64,000 nucleotides of DNA from Arthrobotrys musiformis (GCA_036971715.1 JAVHJL010000002.1:2016501-2080500), one strand, 5' to 3'; shown: positions 11,142 through 23,389, numbered from the stretch's first letter. Made by a program: numbers and translations. The notes: generated by a model from the sequence alone, not told the origin.

Positions 11142-12654
11142 TTATATAGCAGGGCTTCCTTGACCGCTACGAGCTCTGAGCTTGCGCTTGTAGTAACTGT
11201 TGATAGGGTGCTTGTTCTTATTTGCTGCTTGAAGGTTGCTCTTATCGTTGTCGTTTATGCTCTCGTTCTCGAGTTGTGAAGCCACCCCAGACTCGTAATC
11301 CTCACCACCCATAGCTGCCTTGATCTCTTCCTTTGTTGGCTTCTTGTTGGCTGGTCCACCTTTGTTTGGAATAGGTTTCTTAGCGTCGTCTTTCTTTGGG
11401 TCAGGCTTATATGCCGGGCCGTAATCAATCTCTCCCACCACCACTTCTTCGTATTTAATCTCCACTGTCGTCTGAGGAGGAGGTCTAATGACCTGGGTGA
11501 TTGTGACAGTGCTGTCCTTTGTGACCACAGAGGTGACTGTTTTGTCATCTTTTATAATAGTAACGAAATGGTCCTTGGTGACAAAGACAACCTTTGGAGG
11601 GGCAACGGTGGGTCGCAGGGTATGTACTACGGTGACTTGGACAGGCTTCTTCGATACAACTGGTTTCGCCACGGGTTTTATTTGCTCGACTGGTATACAA
11701 CCACCGAACGGACCGTTACTAGAAATCGAATTAGTGTTTTCGTTTTACAACATGGATATATATAGTACCACAGATCTCTGCTTACTCGGCGTTGTTCTCA
11801 CATCTGACCATGCAGATATTTTTCACACCATATGACCCTGTACAATCCATATCACTGGGCATCGCAATGGTGAACCAGCATGGCTTTTGAATACCAGGCC
11901 AGAACAAGGACTTTCCGTCTCCGGGGCAATTCTTGGTGACAGTTAGGCCTCTCGTCCAATTTTTCGAATCTCCATGGAAGGAGATCTTGCACTTGAACGG
12001 ACCAGCTCCGTCAAGGTTAATTTGGTAGTTCCTGAATACCCGAAATTAGTGTATAAGATTTTGCGCTCTTGATCCTGAATGATGATATTGACAAATTACC
12101 CGCGCGGGGGAGGAGGGGGTACTGGGTGTTACAATAACTTACATAACGTTGAGGCTTCCCCCAGCGGTGACCTTTGGGATACCAGTATTGAGTGTCTCGC
12201 CGTTGGCTCTGTTGAGTCTGGTCTTCTTTGTCTTCTCCAACCAATTCAAGTACTCGACACCTGCTTTAGCTTGAATAAATGCATCGGGTGATGGAGACAC
12301 TTGATGAAGGAAGGCCCATCTTGCTTTCTCGCTTGTAATTTTCGGGTCCCACATTTCAGGGCGATTTTTTTGATACCATCCAGCTACTGAATCGACGCAA
12401 ACTCCACATCCATCCGGGGTATAGTTCTTCCACCACTTGTTGTGCACGATCTTGTTACTAAAAACCGGAACATCTTTTTGATGGGGGAAAAGCCAAGTGC
12501 CTTTGCGCTCAGTATCGTGACCATACCCAAGGCCGTAGCCGCGAATTGAGGGGTCAGCATCTCCGTATGCGTCGACGAAAACACCATGAGCGGATGCCAG
12601 TTTGGCCCCGGCAAGCATGATCGCAAACGACCCGGAGAGAGTGGAGAAATGCAT
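11142..12654 (-). CDS. Second Egh16-like secreted protein, Thr/Val tail
   Basis: The three-exon model is 12654..12143, 12031..11786 and 11718..11142, 444 residues, with introns gtaagt..cag (111 bp) and gtaagc..tag (67 bp). The middle exon is visible only by splicing. Residues 1-22 are a signal peptide (ending LASA), and the mature N-terminus is probably His23 (HGVFVDAYGD). The Egh16-like head continues to about residue 265 with WWKNYTPDGCGVCVDS, INLDGAGPFKC and NGPFGGCIPVEQI. The C-terminal third is a Thr/Val/Lys stalk (VVFVTKDHFVTIIKDD, TVTSVVTKDSTVTITQV) ending in a basic KRKLRAR stretch. At the point where the first Egh16-like protein has LHQVN, this one has NYQIN. It is a divergent paralogue rather than a recent duplicate. 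Confidence 0.86.
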
Positions 12655-15600
12655 CTTGAGGGTCCTCTAGATTTTTCCTCAATTGATCAAGGCAAACCTC
12701 AGCTTGACTGAGAGTTCTAAGAGAAAGAATGAACGGATGATATATATATATATATCGTTAAAAAAGAGAGACTGAATAAAGGAGCGTGATTGAAATTGAA
12801 CAACGAAAGAATCAAAGAACCCTGCCTCAAGGTAAGAAGCGCAATCTAGAAGAGATTGGATGATGATTGTAGTAAAATCTTTGACCTGGGCTGGGTGATA
12901 TGTCCTTCTTATAGACAAATTGTTGGTAGCTTAAGATAAATGAGATTTACAGCTAACACCGCCATGATACCTCCATCCAAGCGGCCGCTCGGCTGCCCCG
13001 CATTGTATACGTATATCCAGCACTATCATGAACGCTCGAGCTCGACATTAAAACAAAGCTATGGATAATCGGGTAGACTTGACCGTGGAGTCCTCGTAAG
13101 AATGGTTGAGCGATCTCACAAATTGATTCCTACGATACCAAGATCATATAAAATCAGTCTGCACTACACTGGCCATATGGCCATTGCGCATACAGTCGTA
13201 TATTCTAATCGATTTAGTTACGCGAAGCGATCAATTTTGGCACTGTATCTATCACATTTGCCTTAAAAGATATTGAGGCTCTACGTCTCGTAGCATACCC
13301 AAACGCTACTCGGTTGCGAATATCTCGATACAATTTGATATCTGACGTTTTCCGACTGGGCTTGCGCCGGGCTATCTTGCCCAACCATTAATATTATAAT
13401 AAAATAATAACTGAGTAGTATAGTGGTATTCTATTTCACTGCAATTAGGCCAAACGCCTGCAAAAGTTTTAAAACTCTATTCTAGAGCTAGCTTGGAAAG
13501 GTATGCACTACCTTAGTGAAGTTTCATTGTGGAGGTTCTGGAATTCTAAAAAGTCAAAGCGTCGACTTGCATAAAATCAACTGACGTCACCCAAAGCGGA
13601 AAAAGCAGGGCTTTTTCCGGAGACGCAGTAGCTTTGGGGCCCGATAGTACGAATATGCAAACCCGAAGGCATGTCGATATCGAAATCTAGCCCTCCCGCT
13701 ACCGAACCCCGCCGAACCAACGTCCACCGGGATGTCTGCCCTTCCGCTTCCGATCGAAAAATTCAAAATGATACCCATAACGGCCCCTTACGAAAATAAT
13801 AATGTTGCTGATGTATCGATACCAAAAAGCAACAGCGCGAAGGGACATAATAGCGTGATTAATAGTAGGAAGCCACTTAAGTAGCTATAGCCTTCCCATC
13901 CTAGATGCAATGAAGAATCGCCACATGCTGTATATGCATAGGTATCGATGCTCTACAACCAAATATTAAACTTCAGCGTTGCTGCCCCATAAAATCTATG
14001 CAATTTTTGTTTGCAAGCTAGCACATTGCGTGGCGCCTAGTTATAGCTTAGATTTGCTCAATTGATCAAGCTCGATCGGGGGAAAGATTGATACTAGTCT
14101 GGAGGATCCGGGGAAAGATACCACCTTGCCACAAATACTTTGGCCTAACTACGGACCCTTCGCACGAATCAGCCTTTATTACGGTTTATCAAGCGAAATA
14201 TAGAGCCCCCCGTGGCGTTCGGTTAACGCTGGAAAATGAATGATTGGATCGGGAGCTGCTTGTCGTGTGTGGTCGATCGTTGAAAAGTCCTATCAATATT
14301 ACTCTATTCGGGGCACGTTAGCGGCTCACGACCACGCGACTTCGTCAACTAGCTAATATACATGCTATCGATATCACTACAGATGGGTCTCGCCTAGCAT
14401 TTGCATACGCCGGTCGGGAGCCGCTATGGGCCAAGAAACCAAAGTTGCGATAGCAATATTGATCGCTGCAGGTTTTTTCTAAGATCGATGCCGAGTTCCG
14501 ACGGAATGTGCTGCGCTCCTTCGAATCGATACGTAGCGGTGCGTGCACCTTTCGGAAAAGGCCAGTCCAAACGACCAATGCGCCAAATTTAAAGCATTCA
14601 ATACTATAATACCATTAATATATTATATCCCACCAAACAGGAATATTCTGTACTTCTTCAGTTAAAGCATTAATATCTGAGGTTCCATATAGCTATACAA
14701 CGATCCTGTATGCTCGCAACAGTAAAATCTTAGCTGTGATTATCCAGATAACCTTTTTTTACCTAGCCCGGAGGGCAACTGTTGGCTATAAGATACTCAA
14801 AGTGGAAAAAAACTTTCAATTTCTCCAAGTTTGATTGAAGCTACGTATATAAATAAAGAATTGTGGCCACCACCTGCAGCTAGAGGATCCTAGGAGGCTC
14901 GGTTTTGTTTCAAATAGCGGTCTTCGTGGACATGGTTCCAAATTTTTCGCTACAGGAGCCTTCTTATAGATTCTTCATTTATCACTCGCCTATAAGCGGC
15001 ATATATCTAGATCTTGCGGGTCCGACCACGTCTTCACATATATGGATGTTAATTGGGCTCGACGCCTAGGTCGGCTGGTTGAGGATACCTGTCCACCAGC
15101 GGACAAAACAACACCTAACAACACATATTCGTATGGACGTGCATACGCACTTTGTTAACTTGCGTGAATGGTTGTATGGTGCGGTAGCTATGGTACGTAC
15201 CGGGGCGTCCAGCCTCGAGAGCAGTATTTGTCTCCGAGATACCACTAAGAATTTGGATCGATGTCATTGCATATTGCAATCGTATAGAAAGCACCAAAAA
15301 TGCTGATGGTATTAGAGGTTGGGGCGTCTAGTACATGTACTTACATCAAGCGCTTGGCGAAATATCAAAAAGCTACCTGCCTACCGTAAGTAGTAGTGCC
15401 GAAGCGTTCCCATCTAAGGCTTCATAAGTAGCTCGCCGTTGCAGTTCGAGTCTCTGGCAGTATGGTTGATTACCGATGACCTTTCGTATTAGAGGGCTAG
15501 TTTGAGGGGAGACTAGACAGCTTTATTTTCGCCGCAAATTTTTGGTCTTTGCCCCGGTCACCAACTTTTAAACCAAAAGACCGAATCAAGAAGGTACTAT

Positions 15601-16040
15601 CGATATATCGGGATCCGTGGATCTAGATTTGTCTCTTGGAACGAACTACCGTGCTAAAGGTCTAAATAATATAACTCTATATAACCATTTCGGAACGGTG
15701 CCAAACTTACCTCAACAAGGTTGGGTGGCGCAGCAGCGAGCCTGGGCCTTTAAACGGGGTCTGGTTTATGCGAGTCAATTGTATCGTCGTTGTATGTGTA
15801 CGCATAATGGATTACATCTATTATAGAGGTCTACCAATAAAGATACCGCCAATAGTTACGAAAGATGTATATAGGGCAAGCCGCACAATTCCTTTCAACT
15901 ATGTTATCGGTGCCCGGTCAAGCGCAGTGGCTACCACCGTACGCGTGCCATGGTATATAAGACCCAAGATTCCCTTTAACTACCGGTACCTCCTAATACC
16001 CTAAGTAATGTGTGTATACCGCAGAATTGACTGTTTCCTT

Positions 16041-16051
16041 GGGGGGGGGGG
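16041..16051 (+). repeat. Homopolymer of 11 G
   Basis: An uninterrupted G11 run in the desert. The surrounding sequence is AT-rich, so it stands out. It could be a sequencing or assembly weak point. Confidence 0.8.
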
Positions 16052-18437
16052 ACCCGCCTTAATCCGGCTTTCAAGGCAACTAATACATCGTAGATGCTTT
16101 ATAAAAAGTTTCAAAATTTTTTTTTATGCCAGTCAAAAAAACGTACCAACCGTTAACCCCCTTAAAGTACTTATGTATATTTTCAACAAAAAGCTAACAT
16201 TAGAACTGGAAATTATAGAAGCATTTTGTCTCGCACCTATGCACTAGTCCACAACTGCTGGCGACAACACTTATGGCCAACCGACGCCTACTAACGGGAT
16301 CAACATTGCACGGTGATTCTCGGTAGGAGTGCCACTTAAAATACAATTTCTACAAAAAATCCGCTTGACGGCTTCGGGCGATGAGGGAAGTATTGCCAGT
16401 CAGTGCCCCAACGCCATATACTCGTGCGTTTTGCAGATGGATACAACAATGACCTCACCTAATGATAGGTATGGAGTCATGATGCACTAAAACCTTACGA
16501 AAGAGGTAGACGGCTAGTTTTTAGTTTAAACGCCACATAGCTGCAGACTTAGAGGTTACGAGTTTAAACGTTTGTACCTCACCCCGGTCAAGACGTGCTT
16601 CCACTTAGCCTTCGTTGCGGTTTAATTAGGTGACTTGGGCGTAAATAATAATCCAGATGAGAATAAATTCTGACTGGTAATTGATGCCTGTAGTATATAG
16701 CAATTTATTGAGCTCTTATTGAAAGTTTCTCAACCGGGTGCAATAGAGGCTTTACCGTCAATCAAAACATTTTCACGGCTAGAGCTTAGCTCGAACCCAG
16801 GCCCGAACAGGAGGCAGGGCACCACTACGGAAAGCTAGAATGTCCGACGAGGACCTAAGGTTATCCGATTCCCTTCTTTTGTGCCCTCTTGATCGCTGAT
16901 GTTGGCCGAGTTTCTAATCTGGAATATCGAAGATATGACCCCCCCGTAGCAAAATCCCAGTGGACGTGTCTATTTTATAGTGAAAGCTTGCCCTTTGACT
17001 TTCCCCACAAGCCGGCTAGTAGATCACGCAAAAATCAAAGGCGATGTGTATCTTGACCCTATCGGAATTCTAGCCCTAAGTAGGGCTAGCTATCTCGCAA
17101 ACGAGCTTAGGTCATCGGTATATCTCGTAAACGAAATGCTGCTGCGGTCGAGGTCGTGAGCCTAATTAGGCCCTCGTGTTGAAATTCCTTTCAATTCTAT
17201 TTAGTCAGTGTAATTTGCCCGCGCATGTGCCATATTTCCGCCTAGCTGCCTTATAGCAGCCAGTCGGCGCCGCGGCGTTAATTACACCGAGCCTTCACGC
17301 CGACGGTATAAACAATACCTCCGTCAAAACAAACTGAATGTACCGTGGCACAATATTAGTTCTAGGCTCTTTGGAGCTTACGGATAAGACATATCAGGAT
17401 GAAAATTGGAGGGCCGGCACATCAATATATCCAATATCTCGCTTTATGGGAATCGAGACTAGCTTATATCAACCAAGATATACCAAATACTTTGCAGAAA
17501 AATCGCATCTGCTACCGGCTATATGTATCTGGGGAATAAGTGTGCATGGGTCGGAGGGTGATCCGGACTTGACCGAAGAGCCGCTTATGTAATATTTTTT
17601 GAATAACAGTCTCGACCAACAATTCCGATTGGTGTCTTCCAAACTCGGAAATCCAACATAACCAACATGACGTTATATTCCTTGAAATGAATTATGCTAT
17701 ATTATCGCAATATTATACATGGATTAATTTCCAATGAAGGGTATAGAATACCTGGAACACATTTCATCTCGTACCTAGGCGTCGACCTCACACCCAGAAA
17801 GCTCACTCTCTTTGGAACGTGCTCTAGGATTGCGAAATTTGTAAAGGTGAAAGTTTGAAAGTTAGTATAAAAAGACCCAAGAATACGCGCATATGCAAGA
17901 ATCTTTACTTCAATTTATGGAGAATATTCAGGAAGACGGACAATTCAAACATGAAATCGGAAATTAGATAGCTCTAGACAAACCTGCCATGTCATAGGTA
18001 GATCTAGATCGGAGTGAACCTATCATAACACCCACATTGCTAGTAGATGACAAGATCTCTCGTTTTTCATCCGCATTGCAGCACGTTACCGCGCTGGTAA
18101 CCTCTTCCCGCCTGTGTTCGAGGCTAGTCTTTTCCATCCTGGAGTGCAAAGGCGTATATGCATTCAAAAATTTTATTCTCTCGTCATCGAGTTGCAGATC
18201 TAGGCCGTCGGCGGTCTTTCGGGCCTCCTATAGAGTCAAGGATTCTTTAATTGAGTCGTCAAGACGCCGGTGAAATAAGGATATAACGTTAATTTGTTAC
18301 ATCTCCATACTGACGACGGACCGGAATCCCGTTTGGGTTCGCGATTTGTCTTTTCCACCTGTCAACCGTATCCTATAAAAATAAAACTTTAACATTGCAT
18401 ATTGGCCGACTCTATGAGCGTGAAAGTACCTAAAACT

Positions 18438-18445
18438 TATAAAAG
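18438..18445 (+). promoter_or_regulatory. TATA box of the small secreted protein gene
   Basis: TATAAAAG about 150 bases before the ATG at 18588, followed by a pyrimidine/CA-rich leader typical of highly expressed fungal genes. Confidence 0.55.
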
Positions 18446-18587
18446 AGCACCAGAGAAGCATATGAAGGCTAACATCACTTCTTCATTATCGATCTTTCAT
18501 CGCCAAAATCGAACTTTCAACGTATACAATCACACAAACAAACAATCTAACACCCGTCCTACCCCTTGATAGTCGAATTTAGACACA

Positions 18588-18894
18588 ATGAAGATTGTTG
18601 CTATCGTTGTTGCCCTCGTAGCCGTCGCTGCTGCCTCTCCTGTTGCAGAGCCTAGCGAAATCCAACGTCGTAAGTAGTCCTCTTTCTACAAGGAGGCATA
18701 CCTTTTGGCTCCCTTCTAGCCTACTTAGTTCAGCTCAAATGCTTACAATATTGAGCTTAGGGTCCTGTGCGAGCAACTGTTCCTCCCTCGCATCCAGCGC
18801 TTGCACCAAGGCTTGCAAAGGTGCTACTAGCCCTAGCTGCCATGTTGCATGTTACAACTCTAGATACCCGCAATGTCTTCGTGACTACTGCTAA
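18588..18894 (+). CDS. Small secreted eight-cysteine protein, 71 residues
   Basis: Exons 18588..18669 and 18761..18894 are joined across a 91-bp gtaagt..ttag intron. Residues 1-17 are a clear signal peptide (MKIVAIVVALVAVAAAS), followed by a short pro-like stretch ending QRR, which could be a kexin-type cut. The mature part has eight cysteines in the pattern CxxxC, CxxxC, CxxxC, C, C (SCASNC, ACTKAC, SCHVAC, QC, YC), about 43 residues. The size, pairing and isolation in a gene desert resemble fungal effectors or antimicrobial peptides. I do not recognise a named family. The match of signal peptide, splice sites and cysteine spacing makes the gene itself likely. Confidence 0.78.
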
Positions 18895-20210
18895 GCCCAT
18901 ACCATCACGTAAGTCAGAAATCTTCTTCCAGAGCGGTCTGCACTACAAGAGTGTTACTAACATCTACTTGTTTAAAGCGGAGATATCTATTCTACGCTAG
19001 CCAGGCCTAGCCTCGCTTTCTAGTGTGTTGAAGAGTGTAATATATGAATTCTAGGCCACGGTGTCGGGTTCTACTAGCCTTCATCGATTGACATATTCCT
19101 CGAGTATTCTGTTACACACGCAATCTCTGGAACTCTTAAGATCTTTGTTTTCCACCCGCAAACCAAACTTTTCCTTCTGATCCCTATACTCTCTTTATAC
19201 AATTCCATATTCCTCCACAATGTAACGTATATATATACAAACCCAATATATTATCATATCCCCCAAAACTCACGTCTAACGCTTATCGGTGGCGGTAGCT
19301 CGTTTTCTAATTGCTGAACCGAGCTGATTAATAGAAAGATAATAACTTCTTTATACATATGTAAATCCCGCGAATAATATTTATAGGGCCTGACTGGGCC
19401 CAGGTTTACTCTAGTGATGACATGACCATCCTCGCAGGTCATAACCATTGCTCGATCTCGCGTTGGTTACGTAACAATTAAGCGTGGATAATTTTGCGCA
19501 ATACTACGACACACGAATTGGATTAAGTTTGAAAGACGAAATATAGTGCCTTTCAGCCGCGTTACACAAAAAATTGCCGGAATACGGTTTTCCTGGAACT
19601 CAAATTGGGGTGGTGATCTTCGTTGACCTATGTTGCATTTTACAGGGCAATATGAAACTATGTGTTGTCAACCTCGAGACTAGCTATCAACTATTTATGT
19701 TTCGACACTATAGAAACCAGACCATCATATGGCCCAAGCAAATAATAATATGGTGATTTTTGAAATCTTTCTTGTTTGGGACGCCAAGGTGTAGGAGACG
19801 CGCGTGAGGTAAAATGCACAACAATGTGCCGTCTACAGTAAGGCGAGTGTGCCGACTGTCGCCTTTATCGTCCGGATACCCACCGTCAATATCTTATAAT
19901 TGTAGACCCCGGGCCGACTGACATGAGACTAACTTCTACTAGCGAGGCGGCCTGCATATGGCGGGCACCTTCGACGGGTAGTTCCGAACGTTGATACCTT
20001 CGGCAGGGATCCCTGCGCACTCCCCGCCCTGGACTAACTAAACCGTAGGCCACCAACGCAGCGTGACAATCACCCGACACTACAACAACGTGGGCAACAC
20101 TTCATTGTGATGCAATTGCAATTGCGCTTCGGAGAGGAGTATATAACCACCTCCTACCCCGATCACCATTAGCTCGGAATGAAAAAAGGTCAGAATATGC
20201 GACTGCTGTG
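18895..20210. other. AT-rich spacer
   Basis: 3' region of the small secreted gene and upstream region of the fumarate reductase gene. No gene was recognised. Confidence 0.5.
20140..20146 (+). promoter_or_regulatory. TATA box of the fumarate reductase gene
   Basis: TATATAA about 70 bases before the ATG at 20211. Confidence 0.5.
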
Positions 20211-21707
20211 ATGAGTCGCTTTCGAATACTGACTCTCTTCTCTCTTGGCGTTTTTGGACTTCTCATAGCATATCTTTACAACCTCAGAACAGCAATGTCT
20301 TCAATTGTTCGGACCGATGACGTCGCCAAACTTGGAGCTATAGTTGTCGGCTCCGGCCTTGCGGGCTTGTCGGCGGCAAGTCAATTGATCTCACATAATA
20401 TCCCAGTTCGCCTTCTTGAACGTGCGGCAAAACCCGGAGGAAACTCTATAAAGGCCTCTTCCGGAATCAATGGCGCACCGACAAAGTATCAGCCAGTTGT
20501 AGATGACGCATTTTATGCCGATACCATCAAATCGGCCGGGAAGGCTATGGCCGCATTGACTGCCCACCGCGAAGGACTTATCAGCAATTTGACAAACTCC
20601 TCGTCTGGCGCCATATCGTGGCTAGTTGACAATAAGGGGATAGACCTCAGCAAAGTAGCTCAACTTGGCGGCCACACCTTCCCCAGAACGCACCGTGGGG
20701 CCGGCCAAACACCTCCAGGATTTTCGATTATCAGCACGCTGTTGAAATCTTTGAAAGAATCCCCGCTTTTCCACTTGCAAACATCGTGCACCGTTACCAA
20801 AGTCCTTCAGACGGACCAACGGGTAACGGGTGTTGAATACGCATGCGAGGACGGCGAAAAGCAGGAACTTCATGGACCAGTTATTTTTGCAGCAGGGGGG
20901 TTTGGTGGCGATGCAGAGGGGTTACTTGCACAATATAGACCCGACCTAGCTGGGTACCCGTCGACAAACGACCCGCGACCAGGCACGCAGCCACTTTTAA
21001 CAGCGTTGGGAGCTCAACTCGTCGACATGGACTTGGTCCAAGTACACCCATCAGGGTTTGTTGATCCTGCGAACTCGGCTTCGCCGCTTAAATTTCTTGC
21101 CGCAGAAGTTCTACGAGGCGAGGGCGGGCTACTGCTTATCAATGGAAAACGCTTTATAAACGAATTGGAGACCCGCGAAAACGTCACCAACGCCATCGTT
21201 GCTACAGCCCCCACTTCAGAATTACCAAAACAATGGACAGTCCAGCTTGTTCTCGATGAGGGAGCGTACGGGGCAGCGAAATCTCACGTCGACTTTTACA
21301 TTTTTAAAGGCCTGATGAAGAAAGCTACTATCGCGGACTTAGGCGAGGGCGCATTGGAGTCTATTCAACAATATGCATCTGCGGCGGCGGGAACGCAGGC
21401 AGACACGTTCCATAGAACTTCTTTTGCGCATTGGGCACTGAAAGATCCGGCTCCTGACTCTGTAATCTATACTGGGATTGTAACTCCTGTTGTGCACTTC
21501 ACCATGGGCGGGGTGCTGATCAGCAACAAGGCAGAAGTACTTAAGGAGGACGGAGAAAAGATCGAGGGTCTCTGGGGGGCAGGTGAAGTCACTGGTGGCG
21601 TTCACGGTGGAAATAGGCTTGGAGGTTCATCGCTTTTGGAATGCGTGGTTTTTGGAAGAACGGCAGGGGACCAGTGTGCAGAATACATCAAGGGTGGTTC
21701 TACATGA
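20211..21707 (+). CDS. FAD fumarate reductase, Osm1/Frd1 type
   Basis: Single exon, 498 residues, close to the 470-501 of yeast Frd1/Osm1. The ATG at 20211 is preferred over an in-frame GTG just before it. Residues 5-24 form an N-terminal hydrophobic segment, probably a signal anchor. The dinucleotide-binding motif VVGSGLAGLSAAS lies at about 45-57, followed by the ribose-binding acidic residue in LLERA and the GGNSIKASSG loop. The C-terminal FAD-binding stretch GGVHGGNRLGGSSLLEC is intact, as is HFTMGG of the substrate domain. The enzyme reduces fumarate to succinate using FADH2, helping redox balance when oxygen is low and oxidative protein folding. A second in-frame Met at residue 29, right after the hydrophobic segment, could give a soluble form. 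Confidence 0.92.
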   Translation: MSRFRILTLFSLGVFGLLIAYLYNLRTAMSSIVRTDDVAKLGAIVVGSGLAGLSAASQLISHNIPVRLLERAAKPGGNSIKASSGINGAPTKYQPVVDDAFYADTIKSAGKAMAALTAHREGLISNLTNSSSGAISWLVDNKGIDLSKVAQLGGHTFPRTHRGAGQTPPGFSIISTLLKSLKESPLFHLQTSCTVTKVLQTDQRVTGVEYACEDGEKQELHGPVIFAAGGFGGDAEGLLAQYRPDLAGYPSTNDPRPGTQPLLTALGAQLVDMDLVQVHPSGFVDPANSASPLKFLAAEVLRGEGGLLLINGKRFINELETRENVTNAIVATAPTSELPKQWTVQLVLDEGAYGAAKSHVDFYIFKGLMKKATIADLGEGALESIQQYASAAAGTQADTFHRTSFAHWALKDPAPDSVIYTGIVTPVVHFTMGGVLISNKAEVLKEDGEKIEGLWGAGEVTGGVHGGNRLGGSSLLECVVFGRTAGDQCAEYIKGGST

Positions 21708-21992
21708 TTAGCGCAGACAAAAACGGCAATTGTGCCTTGTGAATATGGATTCAAGTTAAGTTGCGAACTCTACGACTTATAGCAGAGACTTGCAAATCCA
21801 CGGCCATCTACAACATGTCACCTGAAGCTTATCTCCTTTTAGGTTGGAGTATGTAATTACCTAGCACATATATATATTTTCACTGATCATACTAATTTTG
21901 AAGGCCAATCGTATTCAAGTCGACTAGTGGGAGCCAATTCTAATCTGGATATTTCAAATTTCAACAATACAGATCTATAGATCAAGAGTAAA

Positions 21993-22616
21993 TTAAACAA
22001 CCTTAGTAAAGCCCCACCAGGTATCCGGTATCTCTCTCTTTCCCAGGTTCGCGCCGTCGTCCCTGTACCCCAAAGGCAAACTCCCAAACCAATGCCTCAC
22101 CATAAACTCAAACCCATCTCCCTCTCTTTTCAAAACATTAAAGTGCTCCCAAGGCAGATGCCAAGTTGCCGTACAGATCAAAATGCCCCTAGGATCGTGC
22201 CCTAGGTACGTGGTGTCCGGCCCAGCGTCGTTGGTGAACCCCAACCAACCCCCAGATCTTTGGCAGACCCACCTTTGAGATTTTTGGGGTTCCCCGTTAT
22301 ATTCAGTCAGGACGATCTTCCCACTTTGATTAGTAATTACCTTTGAGGTGGTACTTTCGTTGATAATGTAAATTGAACCTGGTTGTGGGGGGTCGTTTCT
22401 GCTGATTGGCAGAAGCGTTGGCTTTTTGTCGTCGTTCGGTTCAGCAGGGTCGATATTATTGTCGGCCCCAGTTGGTTGGCTAGGTGCTTGAAGCAAAGGT
22501 GACGTCTTTGTCTTAGTAGCGTCGCGGGTTTCGTTTTCCGGCGGTGAATATGCCGGAGGATCATCACTCCCGTCGGCTACGGGCGTTGCAGCTTCCGGAA
22601 CCGAGGTTTCGGTCAT
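21993..22616 (-). CDS. Hypothetical protein with possible beta-trefoil fold
   Basis: Single exon, 207 residues, ATG at 22616. The N-terminal 85 residues are disordered and Pro-rich, with a PPAYSPPE motif of the PY type that could bind a WW domain. The remainder (about 90-207) is beta-rich with regularly spaced Trp and Gly (GSIYIINEST, QRWVCQRSGGWLGFTN, LPWEHFNVL), resembling lectin-like or fascin-like beta-trefoil repeats of fungal hypothetical proteins. No signal peptide, so probably cytoplasmic. The fold is a guess from pattern only. Confidence 0.65.
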   Translation of the reverse strand: MTETSVPEAATPVADGSDDPPAYSPPENETRDATKTKTSPLLQAPSQPTGADNNIDPAEPNDDKKPTLLPISRNDPPQPGSIYIINESTTSKVITNQSGKIVLTEYNGEPQKSQRWVCQRSGGWLGFTNDAGPDTTYLGHDPRGILICTATWHLPWEHFNVLKREGDGFEFMVRHWFGSLPLGYRDDGANLGKREIPDTWWGFTKVV

Positions 22617-23389
22617 TACTACGTCCGGATCCTAGATATTTAGTCCTTATATTCGAACGACGTCGCGAAATCAATGTTCTACTAGGATTAACTATTGGGT
22701 GTACCTTCGTTCTGTATCGGCAAACTTCGATAAGCTTTGTACGTCAATGTACTGAGACTATCTCTCGTGGATGTTTGGACGACTTGAGTACGATAAATGT
22801 GTGTAGATAACGAGGGTTCGGGGGTTTGGATTCCGTCGGCCCAAATGATGCCTGATATGATACGTTTTGGTGTGCGCAGGTGCACATCCAGAAACTAAAC
22901 AGACCATAAAAGCGCGAAGTTAACTTTTAGCAGTATCTATTATTACGTAACACGTGGCTCCACGGCCATATGTACACGTGTGCGGGTGTGTACCTATTTA
23001 TATAGGTACTAGATGACCTATACATATGGCACGGAAATAGCTGTATCGATGTCGCTATAAGACACATTTCCGACCATTAATTATAACGTATGGGGGTACT
23101 TCAACAGCGCTAGCGATGGAGAATTCATGATGTTTATCTAGGTGGGCAAATGACCCGATGAACGAATTGAGGGCATACAATAAGCTAGGTCTATAGAAGA
23201 TCTTCGGCCAGCTCTGGTTTACGAGACAAATAGAAGATAGGCGATGGCCTAGCCATAGCGCATGGTATTTCTTGAGTTCAATCTTTTCATCAATTAGAAA
23301 CTAGAAACCCGGCGAATGCTCAGAAGAGGCAAAGGGAAATATCAAATTAATTTTAATTTATATAGACGGCGGGAAGCAAATATCTCGAC
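22617..23389. other. Spacer
   Basis: Contains the promoter of the beta-trefoil-like gene and the 3' region of the next F-box-like gene. One copy of a 28-bp direct repeat ends at 23229. I see no gene. Confidence 0.5.
23202..23229 (+). repeat. 28-bp direct repeat, left copy
   Basis: The sequence cttcggccagctctggttta and the following cgagacaa match 25925..25952 at 26 of 28 positions. The two copies bracket the pair of F-box-like genes. Confidence 0.6.

Larger units (their letters stand above)
12655..18587. other. 5.9-kb gene desert
   Basis: The longest gap in the window. It has many TA-rich stretches, simple-sequence TATATA near 12739-12754, an 11-G run at 16041, and short open frames without codon structure (for example 14401..14592, 15079..15306, 17338..17592). 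No transposase, reverse transcriptase or tRNA was recognised by eye. It may be old mobile-element DNA degraded beyond recognition. Confidence 0.45.

Noticed and set aside
17338..17592. 84-codon ATG frame in the desert with an upstream TATAAACA
   Set aside because: No signal peptide, cysteine pattern or domain, and no splice continuation; likely chance.
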